Shown here piece by piece: positions 39,471 through 47,993 of a DNA stretch of 64,000 bases (within the stretch, counting starts at the first letter, position 1; each line of letters starts with the position of its first letter). The position numbers and the translations under genes are program-made. The notes under the pieces are model-generated. The model was given only the letters and a program-made list of their open reading frames with translations. It was not told where the DNA came from and searched no databases. Source of the stretch: Pseudonocardia oceani (GTDB taxonomy: Bacteria; Actinomycetota; Actinomycetes; Mycobacteriales; Pseudonocardiaceae); contig NZ_JADQDF010000001.1 in the NCBI RefSeq assembly GCF_019263585.2, positions 5,156,501 through 5,220,500 on the forward strand. The letters are read 5' to 3'.

Positions 39471-40339
39471 GTGCACCGGTGACGGAGCGATCGCGGGTGC
39501 GCACCGCGCCGAGGCCGGCGCGCGCACCCCAACCCGCCTTCATCCCCGCGCAGCGGGGTGCCCCCGCGGCGCAGCGGGCCTACGCGAAGCGCGACGAGCG
39601 GCTGCGCCGACTCGTCGGCGGTGGCCGTCCCGCGCGCAGCGGGCCGTCGACGCGCCGGGCGCAGTTCGTGCTGTTCGTGATGGTGCTGCTGGGCGTCGGT
39701 CTGGTCATGACGCTCTGGCTCTCCACGGCCGCGGCCGCCGACTCCTACCGGCTGCAGGCCGCGCGCGACGAGGCCGGATCGCTCTCGGAGCAGGTGGAGC
39801 GCCTGCGGCGCGAGGTCGCGGTGGCGGCGTCGGCCCCCGAGGTCGCCCGCCGCGCCACGGAGATGGGCATGGTGCCGGTGCAGGACCCGGCCCGGCTCGT
39901 GGTGGGGGAGGACGGGAGCGTCACGGTCGTCGGCGAGCCCTCGGCCGCCCGCGCGCCCGCCCCGCCCGCGCCGCCGGCCCCGGCCGTCGTCGCGCCGGCT
40001 CCGGTGGACCCGAACGCGCCGGTGGACCCGAACGCGCCGGTGGACCCGAACGCGCCGGTCGATCCCGCCGCCGCCGTCGACCCGAACGCCGCCGTCGACC
40101 CGAACGCCGCCGTCGACCCGAACGCGACCGCTGACCCGGCCGCCGCCGACCCGAACGCGGCCGACCCGAACGCGGCCGACCCGAACGCGGGTGCCGTCGT
40201 CGACCCCGAACTCGCCGCCGGGGTCGCTCCGGCCGCGGCCGAGCCCGCGGTGCCGCCGGCCGCCGGTCCCGCGGCCGCCGCCGAGCCGGCGGCCGACCCC
40301 GCCGCCACTCCCGTCGACCCCGCCGCGGCCACGGGCTGA
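39467..40339 (+). CDS. ftsL: FtsL-like division protein with DPNA-repeat tail
   Basis: 290 residues. A basic N-terminal cytoplasmic region leads to one TM (about 65-90, FVLFVMVLLGVGLVMTLWLS). A coiled-coil segment follows (LQAARDEAGSLSEQVERLRRE), then VARRATEMGMVPVQDPARL, typical of FtsL/Rv2164c-type proteins that scaffold the FtsQLB-FtsWI complex. The last 130 residues are unusual: runs of VDPNAP, VDPNAA and DPNAA repeats, then Ala/Pro-rich sequence. The fold is small and variable, so the name rests on position and architecture. ATG at 39467. Confidence 0.85.
   Translation: MSAPVTERSRVRTAPRPARAPQPAFIPAQRGAPAAQRAYAKRDERLRRLVGGGRPARSGPSTRRAQFVLFVMVLLGVGLVMTLWLSTAAAADSYRLQAARDEAGSLSEQVERLRREVAVAASAPEVARRATEMGMVPVQDPARLVVGEDGSVTVVGEPSAARAPAPPAPPAPAVVAPAPVDPNAPVDPNAPVDPNAPVDPAAAVDPNAAVDPNAAVDPNATADPAAADPNAADPNAADPNAGAVVDPELAAGVAPAAAEPAVPPAAGPAAAAEPAADPAATPVDPAAATG
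40004..40194 (+). repeat. In-frame VDPNA(P/A) tandem repeat
   Basis: About ten units of 18 or 15 bp, encoding VDPNAP (three near-identical copies first), VDPNAA and ADPNA. It lies in the part of the ftsL-like gene that faces outward. The first three units are nearly identical at DNA level, which suggests recent expansion. Confidence 0.85.
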
Positions 40340-42177
40340 TGCCCACCGCCCCGCCCCGGACCCGGCCGGGCGGAGCGGCCCGCACGTCGCCCGTCGGCCG
40401 CAAGGCACCGCCGCGCCGTCCGTCGCCCCGCACCCGCGACCACAACGCCCGGTTCAAGATCGGCCGCATCGTGCTGGTCGTCGCGCTCGGCCTCGCCACG
40501 CTCAAGCTCGTCACCGTGCAGACGGTGCAGGCCTCCGAGCTCAAGGCGGCGGCCGAGCGGCAGCGCACCGTCGAGCTCGAGGTGCCGGCCGCGCGCGGTT
40601 CGATCCTCGACCGCGCCGGCACGCCGCTGGCGTTCAGCGTCGAGGCCCGGGCCCTGGTCGCGAACCCGCGCATCATCGCCCGCACCCTGGGCGACGCCAC
40701 CGCCGCGACGATCCAGGAGATGGCCACGGCCGTCGCCGCGTCGACGGGGCAGGACCGCCAGGAGCTCGTCGACAAGCTCGGCACCGACCGCGGCTACGTC
40801 GTACTCGCCGAGTACGTCGACCCCGACGTGGCCCGCGACCTGCGCGAGCGGTTCCCGCTGATCGCCGAGGAGTACCGCGAGAAGCGCGAGTACCCGGGCG
40901 GTTCGCTGGCGTCGAGCATCGTCGGGTTCTCCCGCTGGGACGCGGGCGAGGAGCGGATCACCGGTCGTGAGGGGCTGGAGAACTCGCAGGACAACCTGCT
41001 GGCCGGCTCGCCCGGGCTGCGGGTCGTCGGACAGGCGGAGGAGAGCGCCGCGGAGATCCCGGGCAGCACGCAGTTCGAGCGCCCGGTCGTCCCGGGGTCG
41101 GACCTGCAGCTCACGATCGACTCCGACCTGCAGTTCACCGTGCAGCGCGCGCTGGCCGACGAGGTGGAGCGCACCGGCGCGGGGGAGTCGTCCTCCGCCG
41201 TCGTCCTCGACGTCGCCAGCGGTCAGGTGCTCGCGCTGGCCAACGGCGGCGACGCCGACCGCTCCACCGGCAGCGGGGGCGGCAACCCGGCCGTGACCAG
41301 TCCGTTCGAGCCCGGGTCGGTCAACAAGGTCGTGACGATGGCCGCAGCGCTGGAGTACGGCCTCGCCACCCCCGACGAGGTGCTCGCCGTCCCGGGCAGC
41401 ATCCAGGTGGCCGACCGCACGATCAGCGACGCCTGGGTGCACGGCGTCGAGAACTACACGCTCACCGGGGTGCTCGCGAAGTCGTCGAACGTCGGCACGA
41501 TCATGACCGCGCAGCGGGTCGGCGAGGACCGCTTCGCCGCGATGCTGGCGGCGTTCGGCATCGGCTCGCGCACCGAGGTCGGGCTGCCCGGCGAGAGCGC
41601 CGGGTCGGTGCCGGCGCGCGAGGCGTGGTCGGGCTCGACGTTCGGCAACCTGCCCATCGGTCAGGGCCTGTCGATGACGGTGCTGCAGATGGCCGGCATG
41701 TACCAGGCGATCGCCAACGACGGCGTGCGGATCCCGCCGCGGATCGTCTCCGGCACCGTCGGGCCCGACGGCCTGCGCACCCCGACGCCCGCGGCGGAGG
41801 AGGTGCGGGTGGTCTCCCCGGAGACCGCGGCGCAGGTGCGGACCATGCTCACGGCCGTCACGCAGGACGCCCGCGGGCAGCGCGGCACCGGCCCGCAGGC
41901 CGCCGTGCCGGGCTACCAGGTGGCGGGCAAGACCGGCACCGCGCAGCAGGTCGACCCGGACTGCGCCTGCTACTCGCGCTCGTCGTACTGGATCACCTTC
42001 GCCGGCATGATCCCGGCGCAGGACCCCCGGTACGTCATCGCGATCATGCTCGACGCCCCGGCCGGCGGCTCCAGCGCCGCCCCGCTGTTCCACGACATCG
42101 CCAGCTACCTCGCCCAGCGCGAGGGACTGCCGGTGAGCGCGGACCCGGCTCCCGTCCAGACCCTCGTGGCCCCCTGA
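40339..42177 (+). CDS. ftsI: Septal peptidoglycan transpeptidase FtsI (PbpB)
   Basis: 612 residues, class B PBP. A TM lies at about 45-65, and ARGSILDRAGTPLAFS opens the pedestal domain. The transpeptidase domain has SxxK in SPFEPGSVNKVV, SxN in AKSSNVG and KTG in VAGKTGTAQQ. It cross-links septal peptidoglycan with FtsW. A Cys pair in VDPDCACYSRSSYW is close to the active-site strand, a feature I do not know from other FtsI proteins. ATG overlaps the previous stop (TGATG). It ends the first dcw segment; a 416-bp gap with a new promoter follows. Confidence 0.95.
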   Translation: MPTAPPRTRPGGAARTSPVGRKAPPRRPSPRTRDHNARFKIGRIVLVVALGLATLKLVTVQTVQASELKAAAERQRTVELEVPAARGSILDRAGTPLAFSVEARALVANPRIIARTLGDATAATIQEMATAVAASTGQDRQELVDKLGTDRGYVVLAEYVDPDVARDLRERFPLIAEEYREKREYPGGSLASSIVGFSRWDAGEERITGREGLENSQDNLLAGSPGLRVVGQAEESAAEIPGSTQFERPVVPGSDLQLTIDSDLQFTVQRALADEVERTGAGESSSAVVLDVASGQVLALANGGDADRSTGSGGGNPAVTSPFEPGSVNKVVTMAAALEYGLATPDEVLAVPGSIQVADRTISDAWVHGVENYTLTGVLAKSSNVGTIMTAQRVGEDRFAAMLAAFGIGSRTEVGLPGESAGSVPAREAWSGSTFGNLPIGQGLSMTVLQMAGMYQAIANDGVRIPPRIVSGTVGPDGLRTPTPAAEEVRVVSPETAAQVRTMLTAVTQDARGQRGTGPQAAVPGYQVAGKTGTAQQVDPDCACYSRSSYWITFAGMIPAQDPRYVIAIMLDAPAGGSSAAPLFHDIASYLAQREGLPVSADPAPVQTLVAP

Positions 42178-42593
42178 CCCTGTTCCCGCGCGCGTTTCCG
42201 GCTCCCGCGCCGCCACGTGCGCACTTCGCCGAACGGTGCGCAGCCCCCACACCCTCGCCCGCGCGGGAGGCGGGGACTGTTCGGGTGGCGGGGAGGTGTG
42301 CGGCAACCCCCAGTGGGACGAAACGGCCATCGGCGGTCGGCGGGGCGGGGGCGGTGACCGGGCCGGACGTGCGGCACGCCCCGTCCCCGTCCCCGACCCC
42401 GCCCGACCGGCCCTCGCCGGTCGACCGGGCGGGGGTCGTGGTCGATCACCGGTCGGCCGGCGGACCCGGTGGCCGGGACGGCCGGCACGCCCGCGACCAC
42501 CGGTGGGGCTGCTGCGGTGGGCGGCCCCGGCCCGCGCCGACGCGCCCCGGTGCGCGGGCGGGCGCGATCACGCCCGCCGGTAGCCTCCCCGAC
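42178..42593. promoter_or_regulatory. ftsI-murE gap with the murE promoter
   Basis: 416 bp without a gene I can support. A hairpin, TGCGCAC (42218-42224) and GTGCGCA (42236-42242), follows ftsI and may attenuate read-through. TAGCCT at 42581-42586 lies seven nt before the GTG of murE, a leaderless -10. The rest is GC-rich and non-coding in character. Confidence 0.55.
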
Positions 42594-44120
42594 GTGTCGT
42601 ACCCGAGCGCGTCCCCCGAGGCGCCGACCCGACCACGGGCTCTGCCGCCGGTGGACCTGCGCGCGGTCGCGGCGCGGATCGGGGTGGCGCCGCCCGCCCC
42701 CGGCGTCGCCGTCACCGGCGCGACGCTGCGGGCCTCCGACGTCCGCCCGGGCGACCTGTTCGCCGCCCTGCCCGGCTCCCGCGCCCACGGCGCCGACTTC
42801 GCCGGGGCGGCGCTGACCGCCGGTGCCGTCGCCGTCCTCACCGACCCCGAGGGTGCGGCGCGGCCCGCGCTGGCCGGCGTGCCGGTGCTCGTCCACCCCC
42901 GCCCCCGCGACGTCCTGGGCTCCGCGTCCTCGCTGGTCTACGGCGACCCGACGGCGGTGCTGTCGGTCCTGGGCGTCACCGGCACCAGCGGCAAGACCAC
43001 GGTGACGCACCTCGTCGAGACCGGGCTGGCCGCCGCCGGCCGCCCGACGGGCCTGATCGGCACGATCGGCACCCGGATCGGCGCGCAGCGCCTGCCCAGC
43101 GGGTTCACCACGCCCGAGGCGCCCGACCTGCAGGCGCTGTTCGCGCAGATGGTGCAGGCCGGCGTCACCGACGTGGCGATGGAGGTGTCGAGCCACGCCC
43201 TCGCGCTCGGGCGGGTCGGCGGCACGCGGTTCACCGTCGGCGCCTTCACCAACCTCTCGCAGGACCACCTCGACTTCCACCGCGACATGGAGGAGTACTT
43301 CGAGGCCAAGGCCACGCTGTTCGACAACTGGGCGCAGCACGCGGTCGTGTGCGTCGACGACGGCTGGGGGCGCCGGCTCGCGGCCCGCACGCCGGGCGTG
43401 GTCACGGTCAGCAGCGCCGGGGCACCCGCCGACTGGCGCGCGGTCGACGCCGTGACCGGCCAGGACGGCTCGCAGACCTTCACCGTCCTCACCCCGCACG
43501 GCCGGCCCGTGCCCGCGCGGCTGCTGCTGCCCGGGGCGTTCAACGTGGCGAACGCGCTGGTCGCGCTGGCCTGCCTGGACGCGGCCGGGGTGCCGGTCGA
43601 GGTCGCGGCGGCCGGGCTGGCCGAGGTGGCGGTGCCGGGCCGGATGCAGCGGGTCGACGCCGGGCAGCCGTTCCTCGCCGTCGTCGACTACGCCCACAAG
43701 CCCGCCGCCGTCGCCGCCCTGCTCGACGCCCTGCGCGACGAGGTGCAGGGCCGGCTCATCACGGTCCTGGGCTGCGGGGGCGACCGCGACCGCGGCAAGC
43801 GCCCGCTGATGGGGTCGGCCGCCGCGGCCCGCTCCGCACTGCTCGTCGTCACCGACGACAACCCGCGCACCGAGGACCCGGCCGAGATCCGCGCCGCGAT
43901 GCTGGCCGGGGCGCTCGCCGAGTCCGGCCGCGGGGAGGTCGTCGAGATCGGCGACCGGCGCGCCGCCATCGCCGCCGCGGTGGCCGCCGCGCGGCCCGGT
44001 GACGCCGTGGTCGTCGCGGGCAAGGGGCACGAGGTCGGCCAGGAGATCCACGGCGTCAAGCACCCCTTCGACGACGCCGCCGAGCTCGCCTCCGCGCTGT
44101 CCGCGGCCGGGGTGCGCTGA
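42594..44120 (+). CDS. murE: UDP-MurNAc-tripeptide synthetase (meso-DAP adding)
   Basis: 508 residues of the Mur ligase family. The ATP site is VLGVTGTSGKTTVTHLVE; the UDP-MurNAc-dipeptide site includes TTPEAPDL and MEVSSHALALGRV; KATLFDNW carries the carbamylated-Lys region. The C-terminal TDDNPRTEDP contains DNPR, which specifies meso-diaminopimelate rather than lysine. It adds the third residue of the stem peptide. The N-terminus is fixed at GTG 42594 by the leaderless promoter. It opens an unbroken run of overlapping genes. Confidence 0.95.
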   Translation: MSYPSASPEAPTRPRALPPVDLRAVAARIGVAPPAPGVAVTGATLRASDVRPGDLFAALPGSRAHGADFAGAALTAGAVAVLTDPEGAARPALAGVPVLVHPRPRDVLGSASSLVYGDPTAVLSVLGVTGTSGKTTVTHLVETGLAAAGRPTGLIGTIGTRIGAQRLPSGFTTPEAPDLQALFAQMVQAGVTDVAMEVSSHALALGRVGGTRFTVGAFTNLSQDHLDFHRDMEEYFEAKATLFDNWAQHAVVCVDDGWGRRLAARTPGVVTVSSAGAPADWRAVDAVTGQDGSQTFTVLTPHGRPVPARLLLPGAFNVANALVALACLDAAGVPVEVAAAGLAEVAVPGRMQRVDAGQPFLAVVDYAHKPAAVAALLDALRDEVQGRLITVLGCGGDRDRGKRPLMGSAAAARSALLVVTDDNPRTEDPAEIRAAMLAGALAESGRGEVVEIGDRRAAIAAAVAAARPGDAVVVAGKGHEVGQEIHGVKHPFDDAAELASALSAAGVR

Positions 44121-45535
44121 TGCTGCCGATCACGCTGACCGAGGTCGCGGCCGTCACCGGCGGGCGCCTGCACCGGGCAGGAGGCGACGAGGTCGTCACC
44201 GCGGTGGAGTTCGACACCCGCACGCTGGCCGCGGGCGGGCTGTTCGTGGCCCTGCCGGGCGAGCGCGTCGACGGGCACGACTACGCGGGCGCGGCGCTGG
44301 CCGCGGGCGCGGTGGGCGTGCTCGCCGGGCGCGAGGTCGACGCCCCCGCGGTGATCGCCCCGCCGGTGCCCGACCGCGCGACCGACGGCTACCTGGCCGC
44401 CACCGACCCCGACGGCCACGGCGCCGCCGTCCTCGCCGCGCTGGCCCGCCTCGCCGGTGCCTCCGTGGCGGCGCTGCCGGGCTGCACGGTCGTCGGCGTC
44501 ACCGGCAGCTCGGGCAAGACCTCGACCAAGGACCTCCTCGCCGCCGTGCTGGCGCCGCTGGGGGAGACCGTCGCGCCGCCCGGGTCGTTCAACAACGAGC
44601 TCGGCCTGCCCTGGACCGCCCTGCGTGCGGGCGCGGGCACCCGGCACCTGGTGCTGGAGTTCTCCGCCCGCGGCGCCGGGCACATCGCCGCGCTGGCCGC
44701 GGCCGTGCCGCCGCGGATCGGCGTCGTGCTCAACGTGGGCAGCGCGCACCTGGGCGAGTTCGGCTCGCCCGCGGCGATCGCGCAGGCCAAGGGCGAGCTG
44801 GTCGAGGCCCTGCCCGCCGACGGGGTGGCCGTGCTCAACGCCGACGACCCCGCCGTCGCCGCGATGGGCATCCGCACCGCCGCGCGCGTCGTGCTCACCG
44901 GGCGCCACCCCAACGCGCACGTGCGGGCCGAGGACGTCCACGTCGACGCCGGGCGGGCGCGGTTCACCCTCGTCGCCCCGGGCGGCTCGGCGCCGGTCGC
45001 GCTGCGCCTGGTCGGCGAGCACCACGTCGCCAACGCGCTGTCGGCCGCGGCCGTCGCGCTGGAGCTGGGCGGCACCCCCGAGGGCGTCGCGCACGCGCTG
45101 ACCCTGGCCGAGCCGGCGTCGCGCTGGCGGATGGAGCTCACCGAGCGCCCCGACGGCGTCACCGTCGTCAACGACGCCTACAACGCCAACCCGGAGTCGA
45201 TGCGCGCCGCGCTCTCGGCGCTGGCCTCGATCGGCGCGGGCCGCCGGACGTGGGCGGTGCTCGGGCGGATCGGCGAGCTCGGCGAGGGGTCCGACGAGGC
45301 GCACGCGCAGGTCGCGGCCGTGGCGCGCGAGCTGGGCGTCGACGAGATCGTGGCCGTGGGCGCGCCGGAGTACGGGGCCGCCCGCGAGGTGCCCGACGTC
45401 GACACCGCTCTGGCCCTGCTGCACGCCGAGCTCCGCCCGGGCGACGCCGTGCTCGTCAAGGCGTCCCGGGCGGCGGGCCTGGAACGCCTCGCGGCCGCGC
45501 TGGTCGACCCGTCGCGGCTGGAGGGAGCACGGTGA
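44120..45535 (+). CDS. murF: UDP-MurNAc-pentapeptide synthetase MurF
   Basis: 471 residues. VVGVTGSSGKTSTKDLLAAV is the ATP site, NNELGLPWTAL and LEFSARGAGHIAAL are MurF-specific, and VVNDAYNANPESMRAAL is the family motif near the C-terminus. It attaches D-Ala-D-Ala to complete the cytoplasmic precursor. ATG overlaps murE (TGATG). Confidence 0.95.
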   Translation: MLPITLTEVAAVTGGRLHRAGGDEVVTAVEFDTRTLAAGGLFVALPGERVDGHDYAGAALAAGAVGVLAGREVDAPAVIAPPVPDRATDGYLAATDPDGHGAAVLAALARLAGASVAALPGCTVVGVTGSSGKTSTKDLLAAVLAPLGETVAPPGSFNNELGLPWTALRAGAGTRHLVLEFSARGAGHIAALAAAVPPRIGVVLNVGSAHLGEFGSPAAIAQAKGELVEALPADGVAVLNADDPAVAAMGIRTAARVVLTGRHPNAHVRAEDVHVDAGRARFTLVAPGGSAPVALRLVGEHHVANALSAAAVALELGGTPEGVAHALTLAEPASRWRMELTERPDGVTVVNDAYNANPESMRAALSALASIGAGRRTWAVLGRIGELGEGSDEAHAQVAAVARELGVDEIVAVGAPEYGAAREVPDVDTALALLHAELRPGDAVLVKASRAAGLERLAAALVDPSRLEGAR

Positions 45536-46602
45536 GAGGCGTCTTCATCGCCGCGGGTGTGGCGCTCGCGGTGTCCATCCTGCTCACGCCCTACCTGATC
45601 CGCTTCTTCGCGCGGCAGGGGTTCGGGCAGGAGATCCGGGCCGAGGGGCCCTCGAGTCACCAGGCCAAGCGCGGCACGCCGACGATGGGCGGCGTCGCGA
45701 TCCTCATCGCGATCTGGCTGGGCTACCTGCTCTCGCACCTGTTCACCAGCGAGCCGATCACGCTCTCGGCGCTGCTCGTGCTGTTCCTGACCACCGCGCT
45801 GGGCGCCGTCGGCTTCCTCGACGACTTCCTCAAGCTGCGCCGCAAGCGCAACCTCGGGCTGAACAAGACCTCCAAGCTCGTCGGCCAGTTCGTCACGGCC
45901 GTCGTGTTCGGGGTGCTGGCCGTCCGCTTCGCCAACAGCGACGGCCTGACGCCGGCGTCGACGAGCCTGTCGTTCGTGCGCGACATCACCGTGCTCAGCT
46001 TCGGCGCGATCGGCTTCGTGCTGTTCGGCTACCTCGTGATCGCGGCGTGGTCGAACGCGGTGAACCTCACCGACGGCCTCGACGGCCTCGCCGCCGGCAC
46101 CTCGGCGATGGTGCTCGCCACCTACGTGATCATCGCGTTCTGGCAGTTCCGCAACGCGTGCGCGATCGACGCGGCCGCCGGCTGCTACCAGGTGCGCGAC
46201 CCCCTCGACGTCGGCCTCGTCGCCGCCGCCGCGATGGGCGCCTGCATCGGGTTCCTCTGGTGGAACGCCGCCCCCGCCCGCATCTTCATGGGCGACACGG
46301 GTTCGCTGGCGCTGGGCGGGCTGATCGCCGGGCTGTCGATGGTGACGCGCACGGAGCTGCTGCTCGTCGTCATCGGCGGCGTGTTCGTGGTCGAGGCGCT
46401 GTCGGTGGCCCTGCAGATCGTCGTGTTCCGCACGACGCGGCGGCGGCTGTTCCGGATGGCCCCGTTCCACCACCACTTCGAGCTCGCGGGCTGGGCCGAG
46501 ACCACGGTCATCATCCGGTTCTGGCTGCTCGCGGCGATGTGCGCGGCGCTGGGGCTGGGGCTGTTCTACAGCGAGTGGCTGACGGCGAGCGCGGGGGCCT
46601 GA
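45532..46602 (+). CDS. mraY: Phospho-MurNAc-pentapeptide translocase MraY
   Basis: 356 residues with ten membrane helices. HQAKRGTPTMGGVAIL, GFLDDFLKLRRKRNLGLN (the DD pair binding Mg), NAVNLTDGLDGLAAG, FMGDTGSLALGG and PFHHHFELAGW are the family hallmarks. It transfers phospho-MurNAc-pentapeptide to undecaprenyl- or decaprenyl-phosphate, forming lipid I. GTG at 45532 overlaps the murF stop (GTGA). Confidence 0.95.
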   Translation: MRGVFIAAGVALAVSILLTPYLIRFFARQGFGQEIRAEGPSSHQAKRGTPTMGGVAILIAIWLGYLLSHLFTSEPITLSALLVLFLTTALGAVGFLDDFLKLRRKRNLGLNKTSKLVGQFVTAVVFGVLAVRFANSDGLTPASTSLSFVRDITVLSFGAIGFVLFGYLVIAAWSNAVNLTDGLDGLAAGTSAMVLATYVIIAFWQFRNACAIDAAAGCYQVRDPLDVGLVAAAAMGACIGFLWWNAAPARIFMGDTGSLALGGLIAGLSMVTRTELLLVVIGGVFVVEALSVALQIVVFRTTRRRLFRMAPFHHHFELAGWAETTVIIRFWLLAAMCAALGLGLFYSEWLTASAGA

Positions 46603-47993
46603 TGCGGGCCGGGCGGGTGGACCTGGGAGACCTGCGCGGCGCGCCCGTCGTCGTCGCGGGGGCCGGGATCTCCGGGCTGGCCGCCGCCCGCGCGCTGCTG
46701 GAGCTGGGCGCGCGCGTCACCGTCACCGACGCCGTGCCCGAGCGGCTCACCGACCTGCCCGACGGCGCCGTCGCGGGGGCGGAGGACGCGCTGCCCGAGG
46801 GCACCGCGCTCGTCGTCACCGGTCCCGGGCGGCGTCCCGACCACCCGGTCACGGGCCTGGGCGTGCCCGTCGTGGGGGAGACCGAGCTGGCCTGGTGGCT
46901 CGGCGCGGCCCGCCCCGAGCCGCCCGCCTGGCTGGTGGTCACCGGCACCAACGGCAAGACGACGACCACCGGGATGCTGGAGGCGGTGCTGCGCGCGGCC
47001 GGGCTCGACGCCGTGGCCTGCGGGAACATCGGCTACCCGGCCGTCGACGCCGTCCGCGCGGGGCACCGGGTGCTCGCCGTGGAGCTGTCGAGCTTCCAGT
47101 TGCACTGGTCGCCCTCGATCGTCCCGGCGGCCGGCTGCGTGCTCAACGTCGCCGAGGACCACCTCGACTGGCACGGCTCGATGGACGCCTACGCCGCCGC
47201 GAAGGCGCGGGCGCTGCTCGGCGCCGTCGCGGTCGCCGGGGTCGACGACGCCCGCGCCGCCGGCCTGCTGGCCGCCGCGCCCGCGCCGGTGCGGGTCGGC
47301 GTGACGCTGTCCGAGCCGGCGCCCGGACAGCTCGGCGTCGTCGACGGGACGCTGGTGGACCGGTCCTTCGGCGACGGCGTGGCCCTGCTCCCGGCCTCGG
47401 ACGTCGAGCCCGGCGGCCCGCCCGGTGTCACCGACGCCCTGGCCGCCGCCGCGCTGGCCCGCGCCCACGGCGTCGGCCCCGAGGCGGTGCGGGCCGGGCT
47501 CGCCGGGTTCCGCCCCGGGCGCCACCGCGCCGAGCGCGTCGGGGTCGTCGACGGCGTCACCTACGTCGACGACTCCAAGGCCACCAACCCGCACGCCGCC
47601 GCGGCCTCGCTGGCCGCCGTCACCGCCGGGCGGGTCGTCTGGATCGCCGGTGGGCTGCTGAAGGGGGCGTCGGTCGACGACCTCGTCGCCCGCCACGCGA
47701 GCCGCCTGCGCGGCGCCGTGGTGATCGGGGCCGACCGCTCGGAGATCGTCGCGGCGCTCGCGCGACACGCGCCCGAGGTCCCCGTGAGCGAGGTCGTCGC
47801 GGGCGACGATGGGCCCATGCCGTCCGCCGTGCGCCGCGCCGCCGCTCTCGCCGAGCCCGGGGACGTCGTCCTGCTGGCGCCCGCGGCCGCGTCGATGGAC
47901 CAGTTCCGCGACTACGCCGCCCGCGGTCAGGCGTTCGCCGACGCCGTCGCGGCGCTGGCCGACCCGGCCCGGTCCGGCGGGGTCCGCGCGTGA
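46602..47993 (+). CDS. murD: UDP-MurNAc-L-Ala:D-Glu ligase MurD
   Basis: 463 residues. VVVAGAGISGLAAARALLE is the N-terminal Rossmann fold binding the UDP part; VVTGTNGKTTTTGMLEAVL is the ATP site; ELSSFQLHWSPS and NVAEDHLDWHGSMDAYAAAK are the central motifs; YVDDSKATNPHAA is the C-terminal domain. It adds D-Glu to the stem peptide. ATG overlaps mraY (TGATG). Confidence 0.95.
   Translation: MRAGRVDLGDLRGAPVVVAGAGISGLAAARALLELGARVTVTDAVPERLTDLPDGAVAGAEDALPEGTALVVTGPGRRPDHPVTGLGVPVVGETELAWWLGAARPEPPAWLVVTGTNGKTTTTGMLEAVLRAAGLDAVACGNIGYPAVDAVRAGHRVLAVELSSFQLHWSPSIVPAAGCVLNVAEDHLDWHGSMDAYAAAKARALLGAVAVAGVDDARAAGLLAAAPAPVRVGVTLSEPAPGQLGVVDGTLVDRSFGDGVALLPASDVEPGGPPGVTDALAAAALARAHGVGPEAVRAGLAGFRPGRHRAERVGVVDGVTYVDDSKATNPHAAAASLAAVTAGRVVWIAGGLLKGASVDDLVARHASRLRGAVVIGADRSEIVAALARHAPEVPVSEVVAGDDGPMPSAVRRAAALAEPGDVVLLAPAAASMDQFRDYAARGQAFADAVAALADPARSGGVRA

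Noticed and set aside
40004..40194. Non-coding repeat or CRISPR in the dcw cluster
   Set aside because: The repeat is in frame with the ftsL-like gene and has no spacers.
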